Below are positions 1 to 7,709 of a stretch of 32,558 nucleotides of DNA, one piece after another. The notes below the pieces were generated by a model that did not search any database, had not been told where the DNA came from, and saw only the letters and a list, made by a program, of their open reading frames with translations. Each line of letters starts with the position of its first letter. Position 1 is the stretch's first letter. Position numbers and translations under genes: made by a program. The DNA lies in NCBI RefSeq assembly GCF_000334215.1, contig NZ_AMQY01000016.1, positions 1 to 32,558 of the forward strand, in the 5' to 3' direction. Source of the DNA: Vreelandella jeotgali Hwa (GTDB lineage Bacteria; Pseudomonadota; Gammaproteobacteria; Pseudomonadales; Halomonadaceae).

Positions 1-669
1 GTGTCTGTCTATATAGCGATGATCATTGAAGGTGGCCACCCAGTTCGGGTGGTACACCATCAGAATGATCAGCAGCATCCCGGTAATAAAGGCTTCGGAC
101 GGCATCAACAGCGGTAAAAACCGGGCGTACTCCTGCGCCAGCAGCACCGCCTGGGTATCGTGACTGCCCACCAGAATCAGGCCCACGGCGGCCAGCCCGC
201 CGGCCAGGGTCGCCAGCGCCGAACCGAAAAAACCGCAGACAAACATGAACAGCATGAGGTTGTCCGGCATTTTGCGGTCGACAAGCCGCCACACCAGCCC
301 CACCACAATCGCCGGCACGATGCCCGTGACCAGCACGTTGACGCCCAGCAGCGACCATTCGTTGCGCCCGATGGCCACCATGGCCACGTTGACCAGGACG
401 TTACTCACCAGGGCCAGCGGCGCCTTGAAGAGCAAAAGCAGCAGCGTGGTAAACACCAGGTGCAGCGTCAGCCAGTCCACCGCCTGGGCGCGCAGCTGCC
501 AGAGCAGCACGACGCCCAGGGTGGCCGCCAGCCAGCGATGCTGCAGCGCGGTATCATCGAGCAGTGCCTGCCAGGGCCTGAGGGTCATGATCCAGACAAT
601 CAGCGCCAGCGATACCGCGGCGCAGAGCACCAGCAGCCAGGGAGCCAGCACGCTTTGGGCAAATGACAT
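1..669 (-). CDS. CbiM-like energy-coupling-factor permease (COG3235 type), partial at window edge
   Basis: The minus-strand frame opens with ATG at 667-669 and runs without a stop through the left edge, giving at least 223 residues. The translation is very hydrophobic, with about six membrane segments. A polar stretch near residues 125-135 (LVDRKMPDN) sits between segments. The visible C-terminal part contains PSEAFITGM and, near the edge, HPNWVATF. This pattern resembles the COG3235 membrane proteins annotated as energy-coupling-factor ABC transporter permeases, distant relatives of the cobalt/nickel component CbiM. Such proteins bind or move a metal ion or small cofactor across the inner membrane. 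No ATPase or T component is visible, but the left flank is cut off. The substrate cannot be read from the sequence. The gene is divergent from the RNase J gene. Confidence 0.72.
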   Translation of the reverse strand, partial: MSFAQSVLAPWLLVLCAAVSLALIVWIMTLRPWQALLDDTALQHRWLAATLGVVLLWQLRAQAVDWLTLHLVFTTLLLLLFKAPLALVSNVLVNVAMVAIGRNEWSLLGVNVLVTGIVPAIVVGLVWRLVDRKMPDNLMLFMFVCGFFGSALATLAGGLAAVGLILVGSHDTQAVLLAQEYARFLPLLMPSEAFITGMLLIILMVYHPNWVATFNDHRYIDRH

Positions 670-805
670 GATAACCTCGACCCGAGACTGATCCGGCGCC
701 GGAGACATCATGGCAGCCACGCGTATCGCCGGACCGGCGTTGACGAAAAAAGCGGGCGCATTGTAACCAATAGCGCCATCCAACGCACCGGCCACAGAGG
801 TACGA

Positions 806-835
806 TTGTGACTCGCCCTCGCAATCCCGTATAGT
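806..835 (+). promoter_or_regulatory. Candidate sigma70 promoter for the RNase J gene
   Basis: TTGTGA at 806-811 and TATAGT at 830-835 are separated by 18 bases. They lie 24-33 bases before the two possible start codons of the nuclease gene. Transcription would begin near 842 and leave a very short leader. This is read from consensus similarity only. Confidence 0.4.
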
Positions 836-867
836 TAACGCCTTACTTTAAAGGCTTTTTGTACCCG

Positions 868-2532
868 ATGGATCCCACCCGCGTTACCGTTCGCTCCCGC
901 CACCGCTTTTCCCTGCGCCTGTTACCGCTGGGCGGCTGCGGTGAAATCGGAATGAACCTGACGCTGTACGGCTACAACGACGAATGGATCGCCGTGGACT
1001 GCGGCATGATGATCCGCCAGGATCTGCCGGATACGCCACTACAGGTGCCCAACCTGGAAACGCCCCGTGGTCTGGGCATCACGCCTCAGGCGCTGTTTAT
1101 TACCCACGGCCATGAAGACCACATCGGTGCCGTTGCCTGGCTCTGGCCGCAGTGGCAGTGCCCGATTTACGCAACCCCGTTCAGCGCCGGCCTCCTGCGC
1201 CTCAAGTTTGCCGAGCACGGCCTGCCGGCGGACGTTATCCGCGTGGTGGAACCCGGCGAAGCGCTGGAAAACGGCGCTTTCACCCTGCGTTATTTACCCC
1301 TGCCCCACTCCATTCCGGAAAGCTGCGCGCTGCTGATCGTTGCCGGCAACCGGCGCGTTCTGCATACCGGCGACTGGAAGCTTGACCCGGACCCGCTGGT
1401 CGGGCCGCCTTTGGACCCCGAACAGTTCCGCGCGCTGGCCCCGATCGACCTGGTCGTCGGCGACTCAACCAACGCGCCGGTCGCGGGGTATTCGGCCAGC
1501 GAAGGCGACGTGGCCCGTGCGCTGTCGCGAACGCTGGCGGAATGCCGGGGGCGCGTGGTGGTGTCGTGCTTTGCCAGCAACATTGCCCGTATTCTGGCCG
1601 TTGCCCGGGCAGCGCAGCAATGCGGGCGCCGCATCAGCCTCATGGGGCGCTCGATGGAACGCATGGTCGGCGTGGCCCGGGGGCTGGGGTATCTGGCAGA
1701 GCTGCCGCCGCTTGTGCCGATTCAAGATCTCGGCTACCTGCCGCCCGACGAAGTCGTGGTCATCGCCACCGGCAGCCAGGGCGAGCCCCGCGCGGCATTG
1801 ACGCGCCTGGCGCAGGGACGCCACCCGCACCTGGAGCTCACCGCCGGCGACAATGTCATCTTCTCGGCCAAGGCGATCCCCGGCAACGAGCGCCCCATCG
1901 AGCGGCTGAAAAAACGCCTGGAACGCCTCAGCGTTCAGGTATTCGACGAGTTCAACCGCCCGGCGCTGCACGCTACCGGCCATCCGGCCCGGGCCGAACT
2001 GGAAACGCTGTACGACTGGGTAGCCCCCCGGCAGTTGCTGCCCGTTCACGGCGAGGCGCGGCATCAACAGGCGCACCGGCAGATTGCGGCCGAGCGGGGT
2101 ATCGAGGCACCGCTGGCCCCGGTCAACGGCGACATGCTGCGCCATGACGCCCAGGGCCTGCATCTCGAAGCGCGTTATCCGCAGCCGCCCTGCATCGTCC
2201 GCCGGAATGCCATTGTGCCGCACCCGGGCCTCGATGAAAGCGGTGACCGGGGGCGTCGGGGGAATCTGTATCTGGCGCTGCCGGTAACCGCCACGGCGAC
2301 CGGCTGGGCACGCATCGGCCGGCTGATGCTGGACAACACCGGCACCGGCTCGCTGGATGAAGACAGCTTCAGCGACTGGCTTGACGATCAGCTTGATGCC
2401 ATCCATGCCGATACCCTGGCCGAGCTGCGCCAGTCGCTCAAACCGCGCATGCTCGGCTGGCTGAGTGACCACATGCAGCACCTGCCCGACATCCACCTGC
2501 AGATCATGCCCGCCGAGATGCCGCTGAGCTAA
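868..2532 (+). CDS. RNase J-like metallo-beta-lactamase/beta-CASP ribonuclease
   Basis: This is a protein of about 554 residues, the usual length for RNase J. Its metal-binding motifs appear in order: HGHEDHIGA (HxHxDH signature), a histidine in LPHSIPES, the aspartate in HTGDWKLD, the beta-CASP motif GDSTNAP, HATGHPARAEL, and PVHGEARH. RNase J enzymes are zinc-dependent 5'-to-3' exoribonucleases and endoribonucleases of mRNA decay and rRNA maturation in the cytoplasm. E. coli lacks one and relies on RNase E, so here it is probably an accessory nuclease beside RNase E (inference). The start is uncertain. ATG at 868 has an AAAGG 13 bases upstream, and an in-frame TTG at 859 has the same AAAGG only 4 bases upstream. 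The gene converges on moaE with a 27-base gap and no clear terminator. Confidence 0.9.
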   Translation: MDPTRVTVRSRHRFSLRLLPLGGCGEIGMNLTLYGYNDEWIAVDCGMMIRQDLPDTPLQVPNLETPRGLGITPQALFITHGHEDHIGAVAWLWPQWQCPIYATPFSAGLLRLKFAEHGLPADVIRVVEPGEALENGAFTLRYLPLPHSIPESCALLIVAGNRRVLHTGDWKLDPDPLVGPPLDPEQFRALAPIDLVVGDSTNAPVAGYSASEGDVARALSRTLAECRGRVVVSCFASNIARILAVARAAQQCGRRISLMGRSMERMVGVARGLGYLAELPPLVPIQDLGYLPPDEVVVIATGSQGEPRAALTRLAQGRHPHLELTAGDNVIFSAKAIPGNERPIERLKKRLERLSVQVFDEFNRPALHATGHPARAELETLYDWVAPRQLLPVHGEARHQQAHRQIAAERGIEAPLAPVNGDMLRHDAQGLHLEARYPQPPCIVRRNAIVPHPGLDESGDRGRRGNLYLALPVTATATGWARIGRLMLDNTGTGSLDEDSFSDWLDDQLDAIHADTLAELRQSLKPRMLGWLSDHMQHLPDIHLQIMPAEMPLS

Positions 2533-2559
2533 CAGCCGGTTCTGCTCCGTCCTGCCCTG

Positions 2560-3087
2560 TCAGCGGTCGCTGTCGTCCCAGCGATCGGCATCCGCGTGAT
2601 CGGTTCCACGCTCGCTGACCCAGTAATCGCCGTGGCGGGCGTGTTCCTTTTTCCAGAACGGCGCCCGGGTCTTGAGAAAATCCATGATGAAATCGCAGGC
2701 CTCAAAGGCATCCCGGCGGTGCGCGCTGGCCACGCTGACCCGCACAATGCCGTCCCCCGGGGTCATGTAGCCGACCCGATGTACCACGCGCACGGCGTTG
2801 AGCGACCAGCGCTGCCAGGCCTGGCCGGCAATATCCTCGAGGGTTTTCTCGGTCATGCCCGGATAGTGCTCAAGGGTCAGCCCGGTGACGTCGGGCGACT
2901 CGTTGAAATCGCGCACCAGCCCGGTAAAGCAGACAACGGCCCCGATATCGTGGCGTCCACGGCTCAGCTCGCGGCTGTCATCTTCGCCGGCAAAGGGCTC
3001 GCGCTGAACGCTTACGCGAATGTCTTTGCCAATGTCTTTGCCAAGGTCCTGGCGAAGGTCTGTGCGAAAATCCTTGCGAACGCTCAT
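2560..3087 (-). CDS. moaE: Molybdopterin synthase catalytic subunit MoaE with repeat-built N-terminal extension
   Basis: MoaE is the large subunit of molybdopterin synthase. It transfers sulfur from the thiocarboxylated C-terminus of MoaD to precursor Z (cPMP), making molybdopterin. The conserved core begins at RVSVQREPF, and the active-site region LKTRAPFWKKE carries the two lysines equivalent to Lys119 and Lys126 of E. coli. The protein has 175 residues against about 150 in E. coli. Part of the excess is a 20-residue N-terminal segment built from four-residue repeats (RKDF, RTDL, RQDL, GKDI, GKDI). The start at 3087 is well supported because GGAGG lies 6 bases upstream, inside the end of moaC-moaD. 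The gene begins 2 bases after the moaC-moaD stop and is probably translationally coupled to it. Confidence 0.95.
   Translation of the reverse strand: MSVRKDFRTDLRQDLGKDIGKDIRVSVQREPFAGEDDSRELSRGRHDIGAVVCFTGLVRDFNESPDVTGLTLEHYPGMTEKTLEDIAGQAWQRWSLNAVRVVHRVGYMTPGDGIVRVSVASAHRRDAFEACDFIMDFLKTRAPFWKKEHARHGDYWVSERGTDHADADRWDDSDR
3019..3078 (-). repeat. Five 12-base in-frame tandem repeats at the start of moaE
   Basis: On the minus strand, codons 4-23 of moaE are five consecutive 12-base units of the form (C/G)GC NNN GA(C/T) NTT. The last two units are identical. They encode R/G-x-D-hydrophobic four times over, and the next codons (CGC GTA AGC GTT) look like a decayed sixth unit. The unit length keeps the reading frame. 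Confidence 0.85.
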
Positions 3088-3089
3088 GC

Positions 3090-3893
3090 CTAGCCTCCGG
3101 TCACCGGCGGGAAAAACGCGACTTCGTCCTCGTCGGTTATCCGCGCGCTATCGTTGGCCATGACCTGGTTGATGGCACAGAGTACCCGGCGCTCGCTCAG
3201 CGCGGCAAAGGCCGGGTCGCGGTCCTTGAGCGCCGCTTTCAAACCCGCCACGTCGCAGCGTTCCAATTGATCGAGATCCATTAGAGTTTCGCTGTCGCCC
3301 ACGCGCTCGCGGAGTTCGGCCAGAAACTTGACGCGCACGCAGGGGGCGTCGCTGCGTTCGCCCAGGGAAACTTCCCGGGCGGCGCTATCGCCGGTCACAA
3401 TGGGGTCCTCGACGTCGCTGCCCGGGCGCTGATAGTCACCGCTCTGGCCGCCGCTTTTCTGCTCCAGCTGTACGGCTTCGATGTGCATGCCCTTGTCGAC
3501 CGCCTTGCACATGTCATAAAGCGTCAGGCATGCCACGGATACCGCGGTCAGCGCCTCCATTTCCACGCCGGTGCGTCCGGTCAGCCGGCACGTCGACTCC
3601 ACCCGGACACAGCTGTGCGACGGGTCCACGTGAAACTCCAGCCCGACCTTGGACAGCGCCAGCGAGTGGCACAGCGGGATCAGCTCGTGGGTACGCTTGG
3701 CGGCCTGTATGCCGGCGATGCGCGCGGTGGCAATGACATCGCCCTTGGGCAGCGCGCCGTCGACCAACAGTTCGAGGGTTTCCGGCTGCATGACAATGCG
3801 CCCCGATGCCACGGCCTCACGACGGCTCTGCTCTTTACCGCCCACGTCAACCATGCGGGCTTCTCCCCGCGCATCAAGGTGTGTCAGCTGCAT
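3090..3893 (-). CDS. MoaC-MoaD fusion: cPMP synthase joined to molybdopterin synthase sulfur carrier
   Basis: Residues 1-155 match MoaC, which with MoaA converts GTP to cyclic pyranopterin monophosphate. MTHINAAGE-like [11 protein letters not shown] opens it, followed by [32 protein letters not shown] and YDMCKAV. Active-site residues equivalent to E. coli Lys51, His77, Asp128 and Lys131 are present as K50, H76, D127 and K130. After a linker of about 28 residues rich in S, G and D, residues 185-267 match the ubiquitin-like MoaD. This part ends in [11 protein letters not shown], so the Gly-Gly tail activated by MoeB is free at the C-terminus. ATG at 3893 is chosen because AAGGGG lies 6 bases upstream and the MoaC homology starts there. 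No frameshift or stop lies between the domains. The gene lies downstream of mobB and is followed at once by moaE, MoaD's partner. Confidence 0.93.
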   Translation of the reverse strand: MQLTHLDARGEARMVDVGGKEQSRREAVASGRIVMQPETLELLVDGALPKGDVIATARIAGIQAAKRTHELIPLCHSLALSKVGLEFHVDPSHSCVRVESTCRLTGRTGVEMEALTAVSVACLTLYDMCKAVDKGMHIEAVQLEQKSGGQSGDYQRPGSDVEDPIVTGDSAAREVSLGERSDAPCVRVKFLAELRERVGDSETLMDLDQLERCDVAGLKAALKDRDPAFAALSERRVLCAINQVMANDSARITDEDEVAFFPPVTGG

Positions 3894-3989
3894 GTTGTTC
3901 CCCTTTTCCTTCATCCTGACGTGGCGGCGCTGTGCTGTCAGCGTTCGCCAGGCCAATCGTCAATGCCTGCATGATTCAACCGGCGCGCA

Positions 3990-4559
3990 TCATTCAGCGG
4001 GGCCGGCGCGCTGCTCCGCTGCCCAGCGGGCAACCCACCCGGCCGTGGCCCCGGGGTCGTCCAGGTCCAGCCGGCTGATGCCGGGTGCCGCCGAGTGTTC
4101 GGCAAAGGCTTGCCGATCCTCGTCCTTGACCGCCACGGCCTCGACCCACGGATCCTGAAATATGGCCGGATCACCGACGCCTTCGCGATACAGGACGAGC
4201 TTGGGCAGCGGCCATGACTTGAAGCCCTCGGCAATCACCAGATCCGGCGCCCGAGGGACCATCAGGCTCAGCAATCGCTCCAGGTCGGGTTCGTCCTGGC
4301 CGGGGGTTTCTTCCATCAGCGCAAACCGCTCTCGCGATGCCACCAGCATCGGCGCGGCGCCGGCGGTACGCAGGCGGTAGCTGTCCTTGCCGGGCTTGTC
4401 CACGTCAAAGGCATGGTGGGCATGTTTGATCACGCCCACATTGAGCCCGGCTTCTTCCAGCAGCGGGAGCAGCTGTTCCAGCAGAGTGGTTTTCCCCGTG
4501 CCGCTCCAGGCCGATACCGCAAGCACCGGAAAAGGCAGGTCAAGATCGGATACCGCCAT
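3990..4559 (-). CDS. mobB: Molybdopterin-guanine dinucleotide biosynthesis protein MobB
   Basis: This is a GTP-binding protein of 189 residues that assists MobA in attaching GMP to molybdopterin. A P-loop SAWSGTGKTTLLEQLL lies at residues 16-31. It is followed by the MobB signatures VIKHAHH, DVDKPGKDSYRLR and AGAAPMLVAS, then EETPGQDE and VIAEGFKSW. The order and spacing match E. coli MobB (about 175 residues). ATG at 4559 is preceded by CAGGAGACAAC, a good ribosome site. It is the first of three cofactor genes (mobB, moaC-moaD, moaE) on the minus strand. It lies 96 bases downstream of uraA without a visible terminator, so it may share transcripts with the uracil genes. moaA and mobA are not in this window. 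Confidence 0.94.
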   Translation of the reverse strand: MAVSDLDLPFPVLAVSAWSGTGKTTLLEQLLPLLEEAGLNVGVIKHAHHAFDVDKPGKDSYRLRTAGAAPMLVASRERFALMEETPGQDEPDLERLLSLMVPRAPDLVIAEGFKSWPLPKLVLYREGVGDPAIFQDPWVEAVAVKDEDRQAFAEHSAAPGISRLDLDDPGATAGWVARWAAEQRAGPAE

Positions 4560-4576
4560 GTTGTCTCCTGAACCAG

Positions 4577-4596
4577 CGTCTCCGGAAGCGAAGACG
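4577..4596 (-). other. Small stem-loop in the mobB leader
   Basis: CGTCTTCG, loop CTTC, CGGAGACG on the minus strand forms an 8-pair stem with one G-T wobble. It lies 17 bases before the mobB start codon. There is no T-tract, so it is not a terminator. Any regulatory role is unproven. Confidence 0.3.
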
Positions 4597-4655
4597 TCCG
4601 AAACTGAATGAGAGTCGTTTAACCGAGGATACGGGAATAAAAGTTGCTTGTACCG

Positions 4656-5885
4656 TCAGGCTTCGTCCTCGGCGCCGGGCAGTATCCAGTTAAGCACAAT
4701 CCCCACAACGGCGGCCAGGCTCACGCCCTGGAGGGTAAACTGGCCATTGCCGAACTGCATGCCGCCAATGCCGAACACCAGAATCAATGACGCCACGACC
4801 AGGTTACGCGGCGCGGTCAAGGCCTGCCCCGCACGTACCAGGGTATTCATGCCGACAACCGCAATGGAGCCAAACAGCAGCGTCATGATACCCCCCATCA
4901 CCGGAGCGGGAATGGTCTGCAGAAAAGCGCCCAGCTTGGCAAAAAACGCCAGCAGAATCGCCGTGACCGCCGCCACCAGCATGTATTTTGTATTGAAGGC
5001 GCGGGTCAGCGTCACCGCGCCGGTTACTTCGGAATAGGTGGTGTTGGGCGGCCCGCCGAATAGCGCGGCCGCCATGGTGGCCAGGCCGTCGCCCAGCAGG
5101 GTGCGGTGCAGGCCGGGCTTTTCGAGGTAGTTTTTCCCCGTGACCGAGCCGATGGCCACCATGTCGCCGATGTGTTCCACCGCCGGGGCAATGGCGACCG
5201 GTACCATGAACAGCATCGCCGCCCAGTGAAACGTTGGCAGGGTGAAGTCCGGCAGCGCCAGCCAGGCGCTTTCCTGCATCGGGGTAAAATCCACCACCCC
5301 CATGACCAGGGCCAGCACATAGCCGGTGGCGATGCCGCCCATGATCGGCACCAGACGCAACAGCCCACGGCCGAACACCGCGAGTATCAGCGTAACCATC
5401 AGGCTGGCCATGGACAGCACAATGGCGTGGCCGTAACCGATATGCTCGCTGTTTTCCCCGGTGGCCATATCGACCGCCACCGGCGCCAGCGCCAAACCGA
5501 TTACCATGATGATCGGCCCGACCACGATGGGCGGCAGCAGCCGATGCAGCCAGGCCGTCCCTTTCAGGCGTACAGCCTGAGCCACTACCACATAGGCGAG
5601 CCCCGCCGTCATCAGCCCGCCCAGCGTAGCCGATACGCCAAAGCTGGCAACCGAGCCCTGGACAGGAGCAATAAAGGCAAACGACGAGGCGAGGAATACG
5701 GGCACGCTATTACGCGTGACAAAATGAAAAATCAGCGTGCCGATCCCTGCCGTGAACAGCGCCACGTTGGGCGACAGGCCGGTCAGCAGCGGCACCAGTA
5801 CCAGCGAACCAAAGGCAACGAACAGCATCTGCACGCCGGTTAACAGCAGTTTGGGCCAGGATTCGACCGGGGCGGACTCAGTCAC
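4656..5885 (-). CDS. uraA: Uracil permease UraA (NCS2 family)
   Basis: This inner-membrane protein of 409 residues carries the NCS2 nucleobase transporter pattern. The first part contains LASSFAFIAP, which corresponds to the half-helix of segment 3 in UraA. Later, AVEHIGDMV contains the glutamate matching Glu241 of E. coli UraA. The segment-10 signature PNTTYSEVTGAVTLTR holds the glutamate matching Glu290. Both glutamates contact uracil in the E. coli structure, which makes uracil the likely substrate, imported with protons. The gene lies downstream of upp, as in many bacteria, so imported uracil can be trapped as UMP. A terminator-like hairpin lies between upp and uraA and may lower or control uraA expression. 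A related xanthine or urate carrier is the alternative, but the upp neighbour argues for uracil. Confidence 0.92.
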   Translation of the reverse strand: MTESAPVESWPKLLLTGVQMLFVAFGSLVLVPLLTGLSPNVALFTAGIGTLIFHFVTRNSVPVFLASSFAFIAPVQGSVASFGVSATLGGLMTAGLAYVVVAQAVRLKGTAWLHRLLPPIVVGPIIMVIGLALAPVAVDMATGENSEHIGYGHAIVLSMASLMVTLILAVFGRGLLRLVPIMGGIATGYVLALVMGVVDFTPMQESAWLALPDFTLPTFHWAAMLFMVPVAIAPAVEHIGDMVAIGSVTGKNYLEKPGLHRTLLGDGLATMAAALFGGPPNTTYSEVTGAVTLTRAFNTKYMLVAAVTAILLAFFAKLGAFLQTIPAPVMGGIMTLLFGSIAVVGMNTLVRAGQALTAPRNLVVASLILVFGIGGMQFGNGQFTLQGVSLAAVVGIVLNWILPGAEDEA

Positions 5886-5951
5886 GGTGGAAAGTTCTCC
5901 TGAAACGATGGCAAACGGTGGTGACGGGCGAGCGCAACCCGCGAGTGCCGC

Positions 5952-5984
5952 AAAAAAACGCCCCCGACGTGAAACGCAAGGGGC
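5952..5984 (-). terminator. Terminator or attenuator hairpin between upp and uraA
   Basis: On the minus strand GCCCC at 5984-5980 can pair with GGGGC at 5964-5960. An inner CGT/ACG pairing lies between them, and a run of seven T residues (5958-5952) follows. The hairpin begins about 20 bases after the upp stop and ends 66 bases before the uraA start. It therefore could partly stop transcription between the two genes. Confidence 0.6.
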
Positions 5985-6003
5985 TGTTCATGGTGGGCAC
6001 GGC

Positions 6004-6633
6004 TTAGCGGGTACCGAATATCTTGTCGCCGGCATCACCCAGCCCGGGGACAATGTAGCCGTTTTCATCCAGCCGCTCGTCTATCGAAGCGGTATAGATC
6101 GTGACATCCGGGTAGGCCTGCTGGACGCGCTCGATGCCTTCCGGGGCGGCGACCAGCACGATGACCTTCATTTCCTGACAGCCGCGCTCGCGCAGCATGT
6201 CCAGGGTCGCTACCATCGAGCCGCCGGTGGCCAGCATGGGATCGATCACCACGGCCAGGCGTTCCTGGATATCGTTGGTAAACTTTTCAAAGTACGGCAC
6301 GGGCTGCAGAGTGCTTTCGTCGCGATACAGCCCGACCACGCTGATTCGCGCGCTGGGAAGCAAGTCCGTAACGCCTTCGAGCATCCCCAGCCCGGCGCGG
6401 AGAATGGGCACCACCGTTACTTTCTTGCCTTTCAGCCGCCGCGTGGCGATGGGCTCGCCGTTCCAGCCCTGGATCTCGTGATCCTCGAGCAGCAGCCCCT
6501 GGGTGGCTTCGTAGGTCAGCAGCTTGGCGACCTCGCCGGCCAGCTCGCGAAAGCTCTTGGTACTGAGCCCGGCTTCGCGCAACAGTCCCAGCTTGTGTTG
6601 CACCAGCGGATGGTCAATGGCGTGAACGGTCAT
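6004..6633 (-). CDS. upp: Uracil phosphoribosyltransferase
   Basis: Upp joins uracil and PRPP to give UMP, the key step of uracil salvage. The product is 209 residues, against 208 in E. coli, and matches along its length. Motifs in order are HPLVQHKLG, the region [15 protein letters not shown], the PRPP-binding loop [22 protein letters not shown], and the C-terminal uracil-binding stretch [20 protein letters not shown] at 6633 was chosen over an upstream in-frame codon because homology begins at [11 protein letters not shown] and GAGGAG lies just ahead. A clear promoter lies about 95 bases upstream. Ung lies just upstream and uraA downstream, making a uracil-centred group. Confidence 0.97.
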   Translation of the reverse strand: MTVHAIDHPLVQHKLGLLREAGLSTKSFRELAGEVAKLLTYEATQGLLLEDHEIQGWNGEPIATRRLKGKKVTVVPILRAGLGMLEGVTDLLPSARISVVGLYRDESTLQPVPYFEKFTNDIQERLAVVIDPMLATGGSMVATLDMLRERGCQEMKVIVLVAAPEGIERVQQAYPDVTIYTASIDERLDENGYIVPGLGDAGDKIFGTR

Positions 6634-6643
6634 GGGGGCTCCT

Positions 6644-6709
6644 CGTTCGGGACGCGTTCGGAAACAGGGCAACGGGCCGACGTTACCCGGGCCCGGCGTT
6701 ACGGGCTCG
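6644..6709. repeat. Imperfect short duplications in the upp leader
   Basis: Two imperfect direct repeats lie in the untranslated leader of upp. The first is an 11-base pair, CGTTCGGGACG and CGTTCGGAAAC, at 6644-6665. The second is CGGGCCGACGTTAC at 6673-6686 and CGGGCCCGGCGTTAC at 6688-6702, followed by a partial third copy, CGGGCTCG. The same stretch contains the palindrome CCGGGCCCGG, so the leader RNA could fold. Confidence 0.55.
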
Positions 6710-6725
6710 TATCAAATTGCGCCGC

Positions 6726-6754
6726 ATTATACGCGCCCCACCCCGCCACGTTAA
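6726..6754 (-). promoter_or_regulatory. Sigma70 promoter of upp
   Basis: On the minus strand TTAACG (6754-6749) and a perfect TATAAT (6731-6726) are spaced by 17 bases. The predicted start near 6719 gives a leader of about 86 bases before the upp ATG. It lies just past the ung stop codon, so upp has its own promoter in addition to any read-through. Confidence 0.65.
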
Positions 6755-6791
6755 GGCATACCGCAAGATACACGGCGTCGGCAAACCCGAG

Positions 6792-7487
6792 TCAGGATAC
6801 CCTGCCGGGATCGTCAGGCAGCTGCCAGTCCACCGGCTCGCGGCCCTGCTGCTCGAGAAAGGCATTGGCGCGGGAAAAATGCCGCGTGCCGAAAAAACCG
6901 CGATGCGCCGAGAGCGGCGACGGATGCGGGGCCTCCAGCACCAGGTGACGCTGCTGATCGATCAGCGCTTTCTTCTTGCGTGCATGGCTGCCCCAGAGCA
7001 TGAACACGGAGGGCTGCGCCCGAGCGCTGACCGTTTCAATGGCGCGATCGGTAAAGGTTTCCCAGCCCTTGCCCCGGTGCGAGGCCGCCTGGCCCTGCTC
7101 TACCGTCAGCGCGGTGTTGAGCAGCAGCACGCCCTGGCGAGCCCAGGGTTCGAGAAAGCCGTGGTTGACCGGCGTAACGCCGATGTCAGTGGCCAGCTCC
7201 TTGTACAGATTGACCAGCGACGGCGGCACCTTCACCCCCGGCTGCACGGAAAAGCACAGCCCGTGGGCCTGACCGGGTCCGTGGTAGGGGTCCTGCCCCA
7301 GAATGACGACCTTGACCGTGGACAGCGGGGTCAGCTCAAACGCGCGAAACCACCGCGACGAATGCGGAAAAATCACTTTGCGGGCCGCTTTTTCGTCCGC
7401 GAGAAAACGCTTCAGCGCCTGGATGTAGTCGGCCTCGAACTCGGCGCCCAGCCATTGATTCCAATCGTCGGGTAACGGACTCGGCAT
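6792..7487 (-). CDS. ung: Uracil-DNA glycosylase, family 1
   Basis: Ung removes uracil from DNA that arises by cytosine deamination or dUTP misincorporation, and starts base excision repair. The 231-residue protein shows the water-activating motif [16 protein letters not shown], the region [25 protein letters not shown], and the minor-groove loop [13 protein letters not shown]. These match E. coli Ung (229 residues). ATG at 7487 is chosen because GGGAG lies five bases ahead. An in-frame GTG at 7493 is the alternative. The leader contains a long 14-base tandem array. Its position between gpt and upp means released uracil could be recycled by its neighbour, though this is inference from gene order. 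Confidence 0.97.
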   Translation of the reverse strand: MPSPLPDDWNQWLGAEFEADYIQALKRFLADEKAARKVIFPHSSRWFRAFELTPLSTVKVVILGQDPYHGPGQAHGLCFSVQPGVKVPPSLVNLYKELATDIGVTPVNHGFLEPWARQGVLLLNTALTVEQGQAASHRGKGWETFTDRAIETVSARAQPSVFMLWGSHARKKKALIDQQRHLVLEAPHPSPLSAHRGFFGTRHFSRANAFLEQQGREPVDWQLPDDPGRVS

Positions 7488-7505
7488 GTTCACTCCCGGT
7501 GTTTA

Positions 7506-7617
7506 TACCAGCACACTTATTCCAGTACATTCATTCCAGTACATTCATTCCCGAACATTCATTCCCGAACATTCATTCCCGAACATTCATTCCCGAACAT
7601 TCATTCCCGAACATTCA
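7506..7617. repeat. Eight-unit 14-base tandem array in the ung leader
   Basis: Seven full 14-base units are present: two of TTCCAGTACATTCA (7520-7547) and five identical copies of TTCCCGAACATTCA (7548-7617). A decayed unit at 7506-7519 matches 10 of 14 bases, and a weaker one may follow at 7618-7631. The array ends about 19 bases before the ung start codon on the minus strand. Fourteen is not a multiple of three, and apparent reading frames across it only mirror the repeat. No spacers are present, so it is not a CRISPR array. Confidence 0.95.
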
Positions 7618-7709
7618 TTTGCGCACGGTTACTTACTCACGCATGGCTGCTTATTCATGCAGGGTCGCTTGTTCTCGCACTTGATAGCTCGGCAGGGTCG
7701 CCCACGGTC

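Noticed and set aside
160..691. Plus-strand frames at the left edge
   Set aside because: They are shadows of the hydrophobic minus-strand membrane protein, which has a coherent transmembrane pattern.
1465..2496. Minus-strand frame of over 340 codons
   Set aside because: It is antisense to the RNase J gene with its full motif set. No family pattern is visible.
3969..4009. Imperfect duplication near the mobB stop (GCATGATTCA and GCATCATTCA)
   Set aside because: The spacing and flanks differ too much to count with the other 5'-end repeats with confidence.
7506..7631. CRISPR array
   Set aside because: Units are 14 bases and directly adjacent, with no unique spacers and no cas genes nearby.
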